Assembly (NCBI GenBank): GCA_935421135.1
Contig: OW285194.1
Span: 5,840,376 to 5,904,375, forward strand
DNA length: 64,000 nt
Direction: 5' to 3'
From: Bugulina stolonifera
Taxonomy: Eukaryota > Bryozoa > Gymnolaemata > Cheilostomatida > Bugulidae
In this document: positions 14,098 to 26,952 of the stretch, piece by piece
Numbering within the stretch: the stretch's first letter is position 1
How the letters are laid out: each line of letters begins with the position of its first letter
The notes under the pieces: generated by a model
The model's database searches: none
Told to the model about the DNA's origin: nothing
The model's input: the letters and a program-made list of their open reading frames with translations, nothing else
Translations under genes and position numbers: made by a program

Positions 14098-15135
14098 CAA
14101 TTTGAATCTTTGAGACTATCGCAGCAATAAAACCTCTAATGCCTCAAAATGAATATATGCTAATGAGCAGAGCTCATCATTGTATTATATAAGTTAAATA
14201 TGTTTTCATACTTAGAATTTAACCCACGATGATTTGACATGTGTACCACAAAGTAATGTATCTATAACTTTCTGCTTCCTAAGGAAGAGTCCTTGCATAG
14301 TAGACATTGATTAATCAAGTACATGTACATGTACATGTACATAAATTATAAAATCGTGTCTTCACCTAATGATTGATGTTCACGATGAAATTACAGCTTG
14401 AGGAATAAATGAAGTTAAAGCGGTAATCAAAGTCACTTCCTGCTGACATATTTCCAAGCTATTTTGGAGGAGTTTCCTATAGTTTATATATTATCTGCGT
14501 GTGAAGATACTACATGTACATGTACATGACTAATTACAGAAAATAAGGCACTTTAATGTACATGTACATGTAGATAGAAATTCATTTGGCCTTAAACTGT
14601 ACGATGTTCCTGTGTCTACATGTATAGCTATGACTCAAATTTTTTAACTTCCACTGACATGCTACAATATAATTCTACTATAGTGTAACTATGTAATTAG
14701 TAGGAACATTAATTAAACATCCATGACAATAGTTTAGACAATAAGAATGTAGTAGGAGAAGCAATGATTCATGAGCAACAACTTTGAGTAATGAAGGGGC
14801 TGGGTTATCTGGGAGGACGCAAGTTTAAAACACACCAATGACTAGAGAGGTTTAGACCTCATACATGTATTTCTACTAATACTTAACGTTATCGATAGCA
14901 TAGTACGAGTATATTGCGATATCATACAATGGGAGATGTTATGCATACTACACTGCATCATGCCATACTAAATAGGGCACCCCAAGCTTTGCTGTATGCC
15001 TATATCCTACTACAGAATGCTTAATATGAATCGAAGTTATCTTCTCTGTCCCTTGGGGGAAGACAACTCCAAGTCATGATTAGCACTGAGGTTCAACAGA
15101 GCAACTTTGTTGCTCGTTGGTATGACTTTATAAAC

Positions 15136-15485
15136 AGTCAGTATGGCCTAGTGGTTAAGGTGCTTGTCTCTCGTCCAGACAGCCTGGGTTCGATTTCCCC
15201 GGCAGTGATAGGCTGTTCAGTCTTAGGGTGACCACTCAGTCCCTGCGAATCAGGACTTAAAAATGGAGGTCCCTTGTGTGTACTTAATCTGCATGCAGGA
15301 TAAATATCCACCTCTGCCCTCTTTGATACAAGAGCAGCCACATCACGGCGGGCAGGTAAAAAACGGCAGCACCAGTACTGTCTGTTCCAGCCTTGTAGCA
15401 GTGCTTCACGCTGGGTTAATAACAGGAAGTGACTGAAGAGTGGTGGTGAGAACTTGGTAAGCTCACACACCACTATAAAATAAAA
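15136..15485 (+). mobile_element. tRNA-derived SINE
   Basis: The head carries an RNA polymerase III A-box TGGCCTAGTGG (15144-15154) and B-box GGTTCGATTTC (15187-15197) at tRNA-like spacing. The anticodon region does not fold cleanly and a 280-bp unrelated body follows, ending in an A-rich tail (ATAAAATAAAAT). This is the usual plan of a tRNA-headed SINE. The minus-strand open frame across the body is incidental. Confidence 0.65.
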
Positions 15486-15690
15486 TGCACCTAGCTGTAG
15501 TATAAAATACCACTGACATACTCAGAATTGAGGGCGTGCCATTATCTATCTATAAACAATGCATAGCACCAGTCCACCAGTGGCCTCGATTTAAATATTC
15601 AGCCTATAACTATCACTAAAAATGTCTAATAAATTACATGCATATAATTGGAGTCATTCTATTTAATCTCCACTGTGCAACTATATGCCG

Positions 15691-15776
15691 GAGACTGAAA
15701 AGGCCAACATGTTGGTCTTCGCATAGCCAAAAAACCGTCTGCTGATTTGCTATAGAATGAGGCTCCATTTGGCCAA
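15691..15776 (-). repeat. dispersed repeat, copy 1 (second copy near 53.65 kb)
   Basis: Read on the minus strand, this segment shares GGAGCCTCATTCTA, AGCAAATC, GTTTTTTGGCTATGC and AACATGTTGG-like words in the same order with plus-strand sequence at 53650-53765. Homology runs for roughly 80 bp. The family is unknown; no terminal repeats are visible. Confidence 0.5.
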
Positions 15777-15782
15777 AAAACC

Positions 15783-15930
15783 ACAGTCAGCCTCTCAGTC
15801 AGCCTCTCAGTCAGCCTCTCAGTCAGCCTCTCAGTCAGCCTCTCAGTCAGCCTCTCAGTCAGCCTCTCAGTCAGCCTCTCAGTCAGCCTCTCAGTCAGCC
15901 TCTCAGTCAGCCTCTCAGTCAGCCTCTCAT
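15783..15930 (+). repeat. 12-bp minisatellite (AGTCAGCCTCTC)n
   Basis: About 12 nearly identical head-to-tail copies of a 12-mer. Because 12 is divisible by 3, the array is open in several frames and would encode (SASQ)n. The frame has no other support as a gene. Confidence 0.9.
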
Positions 15931-16254
15931 GTAGTCAAAGCTTTAACACTAGTAAATTATTATAGTACACAAAGCTGCTTATCAATAAGCTACAATATAC
16001 TTGAGTTTACAACATCTAACATGAGCACTATGTGTAAATGTATTATAACATACTAATTTGTTATACATTAGGTTACTCATTTACAAGGTAGACCAACTAC
16101 ACTGTATACACATTAAGGCAAATGGAAAATCATAATAAACAACATACAACAATATAAAACAAAAATTATATACACTGTACAGGGTAAACACACTCGATAT
16201 ATTACACATACATGTATGCTTCAGTATAATCATAATACACATTCAAGTACTTAC

Positions 16255-17353
16255 CAAACGGATAGGGCTCCAAGTACCTGTTACAGTCTGTCAGAAAATG
16301 AAATGCTCACCTATTAAACTGCACTTCACCCAAACCAACTGTCACGCTAATATACAGTATATATATGTATATATCTATTCGTACTATGGAATAGCCTGGG
16401 TTCCCTAGCTAAACCTGACAATAATTATATTATTAATTTCCTGCCGCTGACTAAAATTGTAGGTGTAACAATGTGACGAACATTGTAATGTATATAATTG
16501 TAACACACTCTTGTCTATACCTCGTCAGTAGATAAGACACGCTAATAAATAACATGTATCATATACCTACATGTAGCCTATGTGTATAACACTGTAAACT
16601 TAAACAGTTCCTCATGGCATTGGTGGGGTGGGGGTGGGGAGGGGAGAGGAAGGGCAATGAGTATCCCAAAATTGTTCACTCAAAATTATTGATGAGTCAA
16701 CTACTGGAGTTGCCTTATTTTCACTTCAACAAGCACTGCAAGCTGACCTCCACGTATCAAAGTGAGACAAGGTAGTAATCAACGGCCAATAGCAATAGAT
16801 ATTATATAGGTCACTGTTTCAGTTTGTAAACCAACAATCACACAAGTTAATAATAACACTAAAGTACTAATATATTTTTGATGCTGCTAAAGAATGATGC
16901 TTGCAAAAAGTTCAAAGTTAGACAACTCCAAGCTGGTAACATTTTAGCAACTTACGGTTATAATATATGAGTGAATAGATTTCAGAGCAAGGCCATATGT
17001 AGTCATGTAAATGCAAATGCATATATATTTTACGCAGATATTTGAATGGGTATGTATTAGAGTGTCAGCCACCCAACTCTGATGCTGCCGATTATTTATA
17101 TCGTGATATTATTATAGGTATGTTTCATTGATGTCTCACCTCTGTATCGGTATTTAGCTCTTTGATGATTTTGTAGATATCTGGGCCTATGATGTCTAGA
17201 GATGCCATACTGATCAGACTTTGACTTCCTCATTCTATGCCCGGAATGGTCCGTGCTACCATAGTTGCGGTTGCTATAGGAACGGTTGCTATAGTATTTG
17301 TGGTAGTCCTCCATATTCTTCTCTAGTTTTACTTTGAACATTAAATGTAGATG
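16255..17353 (-). CDS. two linked exons of an unidentified gene
   Basis: Two minus-strand exons fit together in phase. Exon 17353-17140 follows TTTCAG and ends AGA-G|GTGAGA (phase 1). Exon 16287-16255 follows TTCTGACAG, restores the frame as DCNRYLEPYPF and ends TTTG|GTAAGT (phase 1). The first exon encodes a Tyr/Ser/Arg/His-rich, strongly basic, probably disordered stretch with YSNRSYSNRNYGS and RHHRPRYLQNHQRAKYRYR. An ATG lies 4 codons into it (17341), so this may be the first coding exon after a 5' UTR intron. No domain is recognised. Downstream exons would lie below 16.2 kb and were not found. The phase match between the two exons is the main support. Confidence 0.38.
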
Positions 17354-20335
17354 CTGAAATTACAAGTAACAGTATAATAGGTACAGACGTAAAAGCCAAT
17401 TATAAATGGAAGAGAAGATGCTCCGGCCTGGAATAACCTGTGGTAAATCTGTTAAACGTTTCCTATCTGATATCAGATTGAAAGTTTTTCTAGAGATTCA
17501 ACTAGAAGAGTGTTGCAAATTATTTGGAAATTTGTAAAACGATCCAATATTTATGTATGAAAAACCCATGTATAGCAAGGTGGCTATAGAGGAGTGTCTT
17601 GTGTGCAGTTGGTTCGGTACACAGGTACTGCTCACTGGGAGACCGAGCTGGTGTATTGGTTAATGAGTTCTGTCCAGTTTGCCAGGCGATGGGTTGTTTT
17701 CACAGATGTGGAACCAAGTCCATGGCTGCTCATAAATGAGTATCCTTGCAAGAGAAGTGTTAAACATGAAACAAAAATATTTTTTTTGAATCATCAGAAA
17801 GCCATAATTTCAAGTCACGTATTCCACTGATACTTCAGCCAGAAGCAAATTCAAATGTGGATTAATAAAAAATTGAATTTGCTTCTGACTGGACTTCATC
17901 CATACACGTAGTTGCATGTAGGAGATGTTAGTAAAAGTTGAGTAACTCTACACTCTACATGAATATCTACGTATATTATTATTATGTTACTGGTTACAGA
18001 GTACTTGCATCATTTGTCAACCTGATAAGGATGATGTTTGGATTTCCTTGTGACAACTATCCAAAGATGTCCCCATTTCTAAGAATGGTGCTTATACTCG
18101 CATGTTATACACATACTGCAATATCTAGTCAATAATGTCACAGTCGCAATCATTGCAAAGTAACAGTCAAGTAGGGAGTGACATTTGCAGATATCGTTTG
18201 AACTATGCTGATATCTAGTCCGCCGTGCCGACAGCAGTAGCACCAGAGGTCATGTCGTCTGCAAACAGGTAACCTACACTCTTAGTATGTAGATAATACT
18301 CATTGTATTACAGCAGAATAATAATTTTCAATAACTTGTACATTAGGTTTTTATACATTGTAATTTATTTGCTCTGGATAAATCTACTACAGTTTATAGT
18401 AGTGTTATGTAGTATGTGTAAGATTTTAGCAGATATGTTCAGAGGAATTGTCTTCTCTCTATTTACTTTTTCATTGGTTTCCTTATACAATGTAAATATT
18501 ATCAGTACGTGTTCTAAGTTTGTTTATGCGGGAGTATACGGTGTGCACCCACCTCAATTTTGGTGGTTATACAGCTAGCAGGCGTGTACCCTCATTTTAA
18601 TAGCTAGTTTTTCCCATGCAGTCACTGTCTGGACCTGATAGTGTAGTGGTAGAGTGCTTGATTGTCATTCACAGGGACAGCAATTCAAACGTTACTAGAG
18701 CATGATTTTTTTCATTTTAGTAATTCACTAATTTCTTAGCTATTATAAGATTAGGTGGATAGCTATACAATACTAATCTGTAAGGTTGCAGGCACCGTGT
18801 ACCCACCTCATTTATTCCGCACATTATTCTGCATATTATAATAATTATATTGCAACATGCATGTTTCCAATGGATAGCATGCACTTTATATAGTGCAAGG
18901 CGAGTAGAGGAAACGAAATTAATTAAATAAATTTCCTCTAGATGTTAAACAATGTAGTAGATCAGTGTTAAAGTGAACACATATGTGGAGTTGTCCACCA
19001 CCGGAAGATAATATATTAATGAAATAGAATATGACAGATTCACCTGAAAGCAAAATGCATAATAATAATAATTATAATAATTACAAAAAATTTCTGCGGT
19101 GCTTCATCAAGAGAATGTCAATATGTAAAATCTGAAAATTGTAAATATATCAACAGCTGCATGTACAGTACATGTAGTAGAGTTTTTATTTTGGCATCAA
19201 CGCAGCCTGATGTACATAGTGAAGGCCAATAGATGCAATCACTGCTATATTTGAGAGGTGTGTTGTAAATTAGAACCCCAATACATACAATGTATCTGAG
19301 TGAGCTATTATGGTTGCTTGGTTGGCCCAAAAGAGGTGTTCATGGCAACAAAAGGGGCAACTCTTAATTAGGAACAAAATTGGTTATAATTCCCATAATT
19401 GCTTATGAATATTAACGTATAACTGATCATACACATGATTCTAGCTGTCAGATAAAAGTTCAATAATATTGTCTTTCACCATTTCCCCGATCCTAGGCCA
19501 AGAGTTACCTTGTACAGAATTAACAAGTTACAACCACCATTACAATAATAATATTGTGTCGCTAATGATATTATATTACATTGTATATATTGTACTTTAT
19601 ACAATCATGTATCCGCAGGCATTGCATGTCATATAACATACATGTACATGTATTCTATATCATGCAGTATGTGCATATATACAATATGTAAGTACTTACC
19701 TTTTGATAGTAAGTGGCTCAGTGATCTACAGCGCTATACATACATGTAAGTAGTGTCTCCTGTGCACTGTATGTAATTGGTATCAATGTACGGGTATATC
19801 ACATTCTGTTAGACTCCAACTAGTGCAGGTGTCACTAACTGCCCTCGGTAATGTGATGGTTTACGTACGTATAACAGACACTTCTAGTCCATAGGATAAT
19901 GTCAATGTAGCCTAGGTTCCTGAATTATTCAGCGAACTGTGTGTGTGGGGAATGTGATCATGACCACGTACTATATCAACATGTCGTATTGATTTACATC
20001 AACAGTTATTGCAAACATATTACATTTGCTTGGCATGTAATGCCATGGAGCCAGCATAATTGAGCTCTTAGTACAAAAATAAAAAAAGTTATACAGCATG
20101 ACCTGATAAGTATTGATCATTCTTCTGAATCACTGTGCAAAAACATTTTTATTTTGATGGAGTTTAGTCCAGTATTCAGCTAGCATAGTCAGTTAAAAAT
20201 GTGATGTAGCAAATAGAACCACTCTAAATTTGAGATTTATATTTTCAGTGGTATTCAAACAACCGGAGATCATACATTGTTAACGTCATTAGAAATAAGG
20301 TATAATTCTGCTAACTGAAAATATAGTAATATCCG
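17354..20335. other. intergenic, no recognisable gene
   Basis: AT-rich sequence with short chance frames. A degenerate tRNA-like head (TAGTGTAGTGGTAGAGTGC, then AATTCAAAC) near 18635-18700 may be an old SINE. Nothing else is recognised. Confidence 0.4.
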
Positions 20336-20572
20336 TGGTGTCAAACACCATTCTTTAACGTGGCTGCCCAATAGCAGAGCTAATCAAGGGGCCTCCACGG
20401 CTCCTAGAGCTGGATATTATTATAGTTCGATATGGCATGAAGGGAAAAACTTCTTCGGGATGTAAACCTCCAAGTCGTTGGTGGGACTCGAACCCACGTC
20501 CTTGCAGATAACTTGCGTCATTACTGCAAGACCAGAGTGACTAGCGCTAGACCACTCAGCCACCAACACCTG
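20336..20572 (-). mobile_element. tRNA-derived SINE, minus orientation
   Basis: On the minus strand the order is A-box TGGCTGAGTGG (complement of 20552-20562), a tRNA-like middle, and then a perfect T-arm GTGGGTTCGAGTCCCAC (complement of about 20480-20496) with the B-box. The acceptor stem pairs poorly and the anticodon arm is disrupted, so it is not a functional tRNA gene. A non-tRNA body extends to about 20336. Confidence 0.58.
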
Positions 20573-21022
20573 TAGTAGCACTTACATGTACATTGCAATA
20601 AGTTATTATAGTGTAAATGTACTACTATAGAGCAGAAAGTGAAGTAGTGTAATTAATAATATACCATTTGTGCATTTGCTGTTAGAGGCGGAACAAATGG
20701 TATGCTGGAATACAGCAGGTAAAGAATGTAGTCAGGTACAGCTTCAAAAATCTTTTCACTGCGCTGGATTTAAGATAACTGCATTACTTTATAGACACGT
20801 GATGTGCTTCTGAAACTAGTGGGTTGGCCCTATAGTCTATCTGGCCTAACCATACCAATATCATTGTAAAACTGGCCTGTCTGGATAGGGCTTTGTGCTT
20901 GCATGACTGTTACATGGAATACGGAAAGTTAGTTGTCAATGTAGATGTATGTAATCTGTGATAATGTGTTATACATGTACATGGATACATGCTATATATT
21001 AGATTAGAAACCGACATTACTA

Positions 21023-21258
21023 GTGGTAAAGATGTGAGCGTGACGTGGGAATAAAATGGCGTGAGAGAAAAAGAAGACAACTCCAACTAGGGTTACTAAA
21101 GTTAGAAATCAAACTCTTGTTTTCCCGAAATCCCAATCAAGAGCTTTATCTCCGTCTACCTCCTCCCTAGTGTTGTAGGTGATCTAACGTTAGTTGGAGT
21201 TGTCTTCACGCTCGCACATCATATTTATCTCTCACGTCACGCTGATGTCTTTTACCAC
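21023..21258. mobile_element. foldback MITE with long imperfect arms
   Basis: The left arm starts GTGGTAAAGATGTGAGCGTG and the right arm, read on the opposite strand, starts GTGGTAAAAGACATCAGCGTG. Both then carry TGACGTG, a GAGAG..AAA block and GAAGACAACTCCAACTA. The arms are about 75 bp with short indels, around a loop of about 80 bp. This is the plan of a non-autonomous foldback element. No coding sequence is present. Confidence 0.68.
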
Positions 21259-23271
21259 TACCCCATCTACAATGTCTATGCACATACATTGTACACACAT
21301 TATCATAAACAATGGTGTGCACTGCAGGATCAGCCCTGTAATTCAGTGCAAGTGTTATACGTGTACATGCACATTGGAGATCATAGTAATAACTTCTTAC
21401 ACAGTAGTTATTACAACAGTGGAGTAGTTTTATAAGCACATTATTCTGACCAGTGAACACCTAAAAGTTTGTAGAAGCCTGCATACCAAGTAAATTGAGA
21501 AACACATCTAAACTATTAATATTGTCAGTAACATGATGATGTCATACTCATTTTAATGTAGGACTAGCTTTGAATAAACACTCATTACTGCAAGGAGTAT
21601 TAGATTGCATTCCTATTAAGACTTGAAGTGGTTTTCAAGAAAATATAAATCATTAATGTCTGTCTAGTATCTAGTACTAGCAATGTAAGCCCCACTCCAC
21701 TGTATTACTATATTCTCCTTAGCCCACAGAATATTTATCTAAATGCAGCAAAGCAAGTAATGTAATACCAGTGATTATTTTGTTGCATATCAAATCAATT
21801 TAGTTGTAGTAAACAGTTTCCATGCATAGACTTACTAATAGGCACAGTATACCTTGTAGTATCGACAAGGATGGAGACAATTCTATAAATCAAGTATAAC
21901 AGATGCAGAGTAAAGAAAATAGGTATTATTATGTACATGTTTGTTGCCAATCATAAACTACAGAATGTTGAATAGGAGAGTAGTGATAACACTACATGTA
22001 CTGCATACTGTACATATTATAATATAGCTGAATATGGAAATCCATACAAGTCATATTCATGAAAAGAGCAGATAACCCCTAATTGCAAGAATACTATGAG
22101 CAGTGTATTGTCACACATCAATTGAGACAAGGAGAGAGGAAAACTCAAACACAATAAATCAAAGATACAAGAGTTGTCTACCCTTTATAATAAAAACCTA
22201 CCAGCGGGTAGAATTTGGTCATTCATGTATACTTATGTTATAGCAAATCATAGTTGACCATGAAGCCACTATCCTACATCAATCAGGTTTAACCACGTCT
22301 TCAATATTATAATTTTTGTTATTACGTATAGAGACCCTGGGTGGTACAAGTTAGTGTTAGTTAGTAAATTATTATACTGATGGATTTTATAACAGAACTT
22401 TATTAACACATAAATATATAGATCCACCATACAGCAATTATGACAAGCTATTACTATGATAGTAAATAGACATGCACCTATATCACATTCAGTACATATA
22501 CATAATGTACCTATGCCACATACATGTACATCTACAAGTATTTGTACCACATAAGTGTACAATTATATCACATGTACATGTACATTATATACTGCATACT
22601 TATTTTATATTGAGTATAGGAGGAACACAGAGGAGGTATAATAAAATTGTTACATAAAAACTAAATACAATGTTGTGGAAGTTGAAAGACATTGGGCATT
22701 ATAATATCATACTATATGATTATATGATAGAGTAACTAGTAATATTACAATATCATGTAGATGTATGTATAGAGTAAGTATGAACATGATAGTTTGAGGA
22801 CCAGGCCGACAATCCACAAGTGCATCAATGATTACACAGACTCTGGATTGGTGGAAATGGTTCTTAGGCTAATTACTATGAACAGCAGGAAATAGTAGCA
22901 ATAAGATAACTTTAAATGCTTATAATCTGAAAATGATACCTCCAGCGCATAGGCATTGTAATATCCGGAGTTATCCTTTCTTGGAGTCAGGAGAGAACGA
23001 CTTTGAACTACCCTAGTACATTGTAACTGACTAGACTGATACATCGGTACAGCAGGCTGTGTATAACACTAGGTTCTCAGACTACCTATGAGGTAATAAA
23101 AGGTTAATATCAGGTACCACATATGAATTATAATAACAATACAGAGATAACCACAACTTGTAATTAACCTAACAGGAATGCTAACATAGTATAATCCTTA
23201 GCATTAGGCTAGGTGAAGGCAGGTTATTAGCTTGAACCAAGGAGAATACCTCTGGTAACTGGGAACCAAGG
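21259..23271. other. intergenic, 3' side of the RNF180-like gene
   Basis: No gene is recognised. The region is AT-rich with TACATGTA words, and a purine-rich block near 23200-23260 lies just beyond the RNF180-like stop codon. Confidence 0.4.
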
Positions 23272-26200
23272 CTAACGCAGGATGAGGATCAATGTGGAGA
23301 TAAATCCTATGACGATGAGAGGAACATTATCTAGCTTGTAGTCATCTGGGATGGGTACTTCTGGGATATAGTCTGACATATATCTGGAGGCAAGGATGAT
23401 GTAGTGGCCTAGATAGAAGCTGCATATCACCACCTACAATATACATCCGTACTATCACTATCTACATCCGTGCTATCACTATCACTACCTACAATATACA
23501 TCCATACTATCACTACCTACAATATACATCCGTACTATCACTACCTACAATATACATCCGTACTATCACTACCTACAATATACATCCGTACTATCACTAC
23601 CTACAATATACATCCGTACTATCACTACCTACAATATACATCTGTACTATCACTATCTACAATATACATCCGTGCTATCACTACCTACAATATACATCTG
23701 TACTATCACTACCTACAATATACACCCGTACTATCACTATCACTACCTACAACATACACCCGTACTATCACTACCTACAATATACATTCGTACTATCACT
23801 ACCTACAATATACACCCGTACTATTACTATCACTACCTACAACATACACCCGTACTATCACTACCTACAATATACATCCGTACTATCACTACCTACAATA
23901 TACATCCGCACTATCACTATCACTACCTACAATATACATCCGTACTATCACCATCACCACCTATGATCTTGTAGCAACACGGTGAGTAAAGTGTATAATT
24001 CCTGGATTCGGAATTTCTAATAGAGCATTTTAAAAAGGGTATTACATTGTAATTCAATTTGAAGATTAAAATATACCTGCCATCTCATTCATGAGAGAGG
24101 GGGTAGCTACTGCAGGACGTATATACTTGTGTTAACACCAGAAATATAGCCCCACATTTCCCCAAGTTTCGGAACAATCAGTGAGTTATACGAAAGATAT
24201 CTAATACGCAGAGTGGTCATATACATATACACACAGCGAGTGCATACACATGACCGACACTAACATACCGTAATCATTATGATAAAGGTACAGAAATGCC
24301 ATAAAGATCTGTCTGTTCTGTCCACATGCCTGTGTTCTCTGTTACCTGGCAACACATAAACAGTTGTTTGATTACTTAGCAACAAGATTACAACAAATTA
24401 GTCCGTGAACCCTATGGAATGTACTACTATATATGGTAACATATTTTCACACAGCAACAACTGTTACATAATATTTAAAATTTGTGCCTTAGGAACTTAA
24501 TTAGTGCCAAGTATGGCCTTCAAGGATTACAACGGCCATTTTCACTTTATGCAATTATACACAATGTCGCAGTTGCTAAGGAACAAAGAAACAGGAAGCA
24601 CCGAGTGTTTGGTGACATTATACATTTACAGGTACAAATTATTCACCATTCACTGAGAATATAATTATTAGTATCAGACATTGAGCAGGCGATCTGGAAA
24701 GTGGAAATTCCAAATGCTAACTCAACAGGCAAAAGCTGCTTAGTAAATCGACAACAAACACTTGTGAAACTTCAAGGTCAATTGTGAAATTTGGACAATT
24801 ACTGTGAAAAAATTATTAAAATTTCCCACTAGGAACGACTGTTAAAAATCATAAAGTGTTTAAAATGTATGCATATTTCTTAATACTAATAATAAGCCCT
24901 TCAAATCATTTGCAACAAGCCAAGGTTCCGAAGATGTAAAGTTAGGACAGGCTCACAAAACAACTTACCAGTGGTAAATTTGAGCCAGTCAAATATACTC
25001 AGATGTTGACGACTTGAGCGACCAGGAAGAGGCTTCAACCTCTCTTCTGTTTCAGCAAACTTTCTGTATTCATTTGGGAACCGAGTTTGAATTTGAACAG
25101 CGACATCTATAGCAAGTACCAAAGAGATAGATGTCTATTTAATTAAACCTACCAAATTAATAAACAAGCGGTTTGCTAAATTCTCCTGTGAATGGACAAC
25201 TACTGACAAGTAAAAATAACCCCCCCCCCCCGTACTGTAGCTAAATGAGGGAAAAATCACATTTCCATAGCTACATGAGTCGATCCTCACATGAAAAATA
25301 TATTTAAACACATAGCCTTGGTTGACATATCAAGTTGACTTTTAAATCTATGTGGTTTTGACACACCATAATGTTATATAGCTGTAATAATTGAGATTCA
25401 CTCTGGCAGATTGGTATACTGATGGTGTGTTGAGCCTACAACTTATAATTAGACCTGTGTTTCCACTGTGAACACACCTCGGACTGAAACAAATCAACTG
25501 AAATCACGAAATCACACGCTAACCACCGCTAACATGCTGATGGTCAATGGTTAGAAGTGATTTAAATTTGGTCAGAAAACAAATTTCAGCTTCAGGATGA
25601 GATACTAACCTTCACTCAAGTTACAATCTACAATAGCAGTCCGGCAGAGAGGACAACTAGTTCTGAGTGGGTGCCTGGTTGCCAGGTCCTGAAGACAACG
25701 CTGACAAAATATGTGCTGACAGGGTGTGACTTTATGTGGCCTGTACATGAGTTCCAAACACACAGCACACATCCACCACTCTTTGTGCAGCGACCGGCAT
25801 ATCTCACTAACTGTTCTCTTGTGAGCCTGGTACAGTAGATTAGAAGATAAGATTTAATCTATACAGGTTATGCTTGATTTCATTGCCTAATATTGATAGT
25901 ACAGCTTGCCACAGCCAATCTGTCATAAAAAAAAGGAACAACTCACAACACTGCAACAGTAAGTTTACTTACAAAGTAGGGTTTGTGACAACATTTGCTC
26001 AGCAATAAATTTGTTAGCTGCAGTAATGGAGGAACTTAGATAGCATTACCTCCTGATTTGTGGTTGAGGTTCAGGTAAAGGTTGTTAACCAATCAGTTAT
26101 AGAGAAGAGAAGTTTTTCTACTTCAGTTTTGGGGAACAACAGAGACTATCTAGAATTTCCCCACTGTTGTTACAAAGTCAACATGAATTAATCATTAAGA

Positions 26201-26294
26201 CCCGGCAAAGTCAATCAGTATAGTATACCTTTTTACGTTTCGGTCTTTTTATAGGAGGAATTTCACTTAAAGTGCTATCTTGAGCAGCATCCAT
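23272..26294 (-). CDS. RNF180: RNF180-like membrane RING-type E3 ubiquitin ligase, 5 exons, 219 aa
   Basis: Minus-strand exons: 26294-26229, 25826-25610, 25106-24969, 24345-24269, 23433-23272. All are GT-AG, phases agree and the sum is 660 bp with the stop. A short Lys/Arg-rich N-terminus is followed by KEWWMCAVCLEL, opening a complete C3HC4 RING (Cys42, 45, 58, His60, Cys63, 66, 80, 83). Next come a helical segment and KPLPGRSSRQH, which aligns with the WPLPSCRKAFH region of RNF180. Two hydrophobic segments follow (about 155-179 and 202-218), giving a tail-anchored topology with the RING in the cytosol. Vertebrate RNF180 is about 590 aa with a long N-terminal region that is absent here. The role is ubiquitin transfer at an internal membrane; substrates are unknown. 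The last intron begins (on the gene strand) upstream of a minisatellite that reaches its acceptor. Confidence 0.85.
23434..23965 (-). repeat. 28-bp minisatellite built on the RNF180-like exon 5 acceptor
   Basis: About 18-19 copies of a 28-bp unit (plus-strand words CTATCACTACCTACAATATA and CATCCGTA), some carrying an extra TATCAC hexamer. On the gene's strand each unit contains ATATTGTAG followed by GTAGTGATA. This matches the real junction TATATTGTAG|GTGGTGATA of exon 5, so the array repeats the acceptor and the first bases of the exon. A long plus-strand open frame across it is a by-product of the period. Confidence 0.92.
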
Positions 26295-26844
26295 TTCAGA
26301 TCATAGTGAGGTCCTGGGCTAACTTAAATTGATTGAGAACAGCAAATTCCATCATCTATGCTCTAACGCTTTCTAAAAGTAATCAGCAATGAATAAACAT
26401 GAAGCTAGTTCAATTCACATTACCAGTGCTACACGTAACTCACTACCAACAAAATTGCGTCCTGAGCTTACACTGCCATAGCAACTAACATATAAACTTA
26501 TGCATAATGTGACGCAATGCAGGGCCTCACCATGCAAATGCGTCAATGTGCCTTCTTATAGGCCTATGTACATGTATATAATTGGCATATTATACTTAGT
26601 TTACACCAATTGCCTATATTCTTGGTTATACCATATATCGATACTATTTTACTAGTAATGCGTCAACTGTCTTATTTTGTCTTATATATAGGCCTAAATC
26701 GTATTTCCTGTATCCTATTCCCGATACCAATTTCATTAATGTTGTAGGTTGGACCCTTTTTTAAGTCCGACTCTGTTATATTATGAAGTTGATTAACTTT
26801 TTGATCTCCATTCGAAAGCAGTTTTTATATATGCCTACAAGCAG
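26295..26844. other. 5' flank of the RNF180-like gene
   Basis: About 550 bp between the RNF180-like start codon and the target duplication of the P-type transposon. It should contain the promoter, but I see no decisive motif. The transposon is inserted upstream of the gene, not in it. Confidence 0.4.
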
Positions 26845-26952
26845 CATGTTTCCAAAGGGGTATATTAGGAAAGTGGCGACAACGGCAATGTTGACCTTCA
26901 CCTTGTGGACGCCATCTTAGGTCAATTTTTCAGACAAGAGCTAGCTAGTGAA

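Noticed and set aside
15757..16056. 99-codon frame encoding (SASQ)n
   Set aside because: The frame stays open only because of a 12-bp tandem repeat; no start context, splice sites or family support.
20480..20572. Functional tRNA gene on the minus strand
   Set aside because: T-arm and D-arm are good, but the acceptor stem pairs poorly and the anticodon arm is disrupted; better explained as a SINE head.
23440..23965. CRISPR-like array
   Set aside because: Units are contiguous tandem copies without unique spacers, in a eukaryotic intron.
23470..23985. 171-codon plus-strand open frame of Tyr/His/Thr repeats
   Set aside because: It is a by-product of the minisatellite period; the real gene here is on the minus strand.
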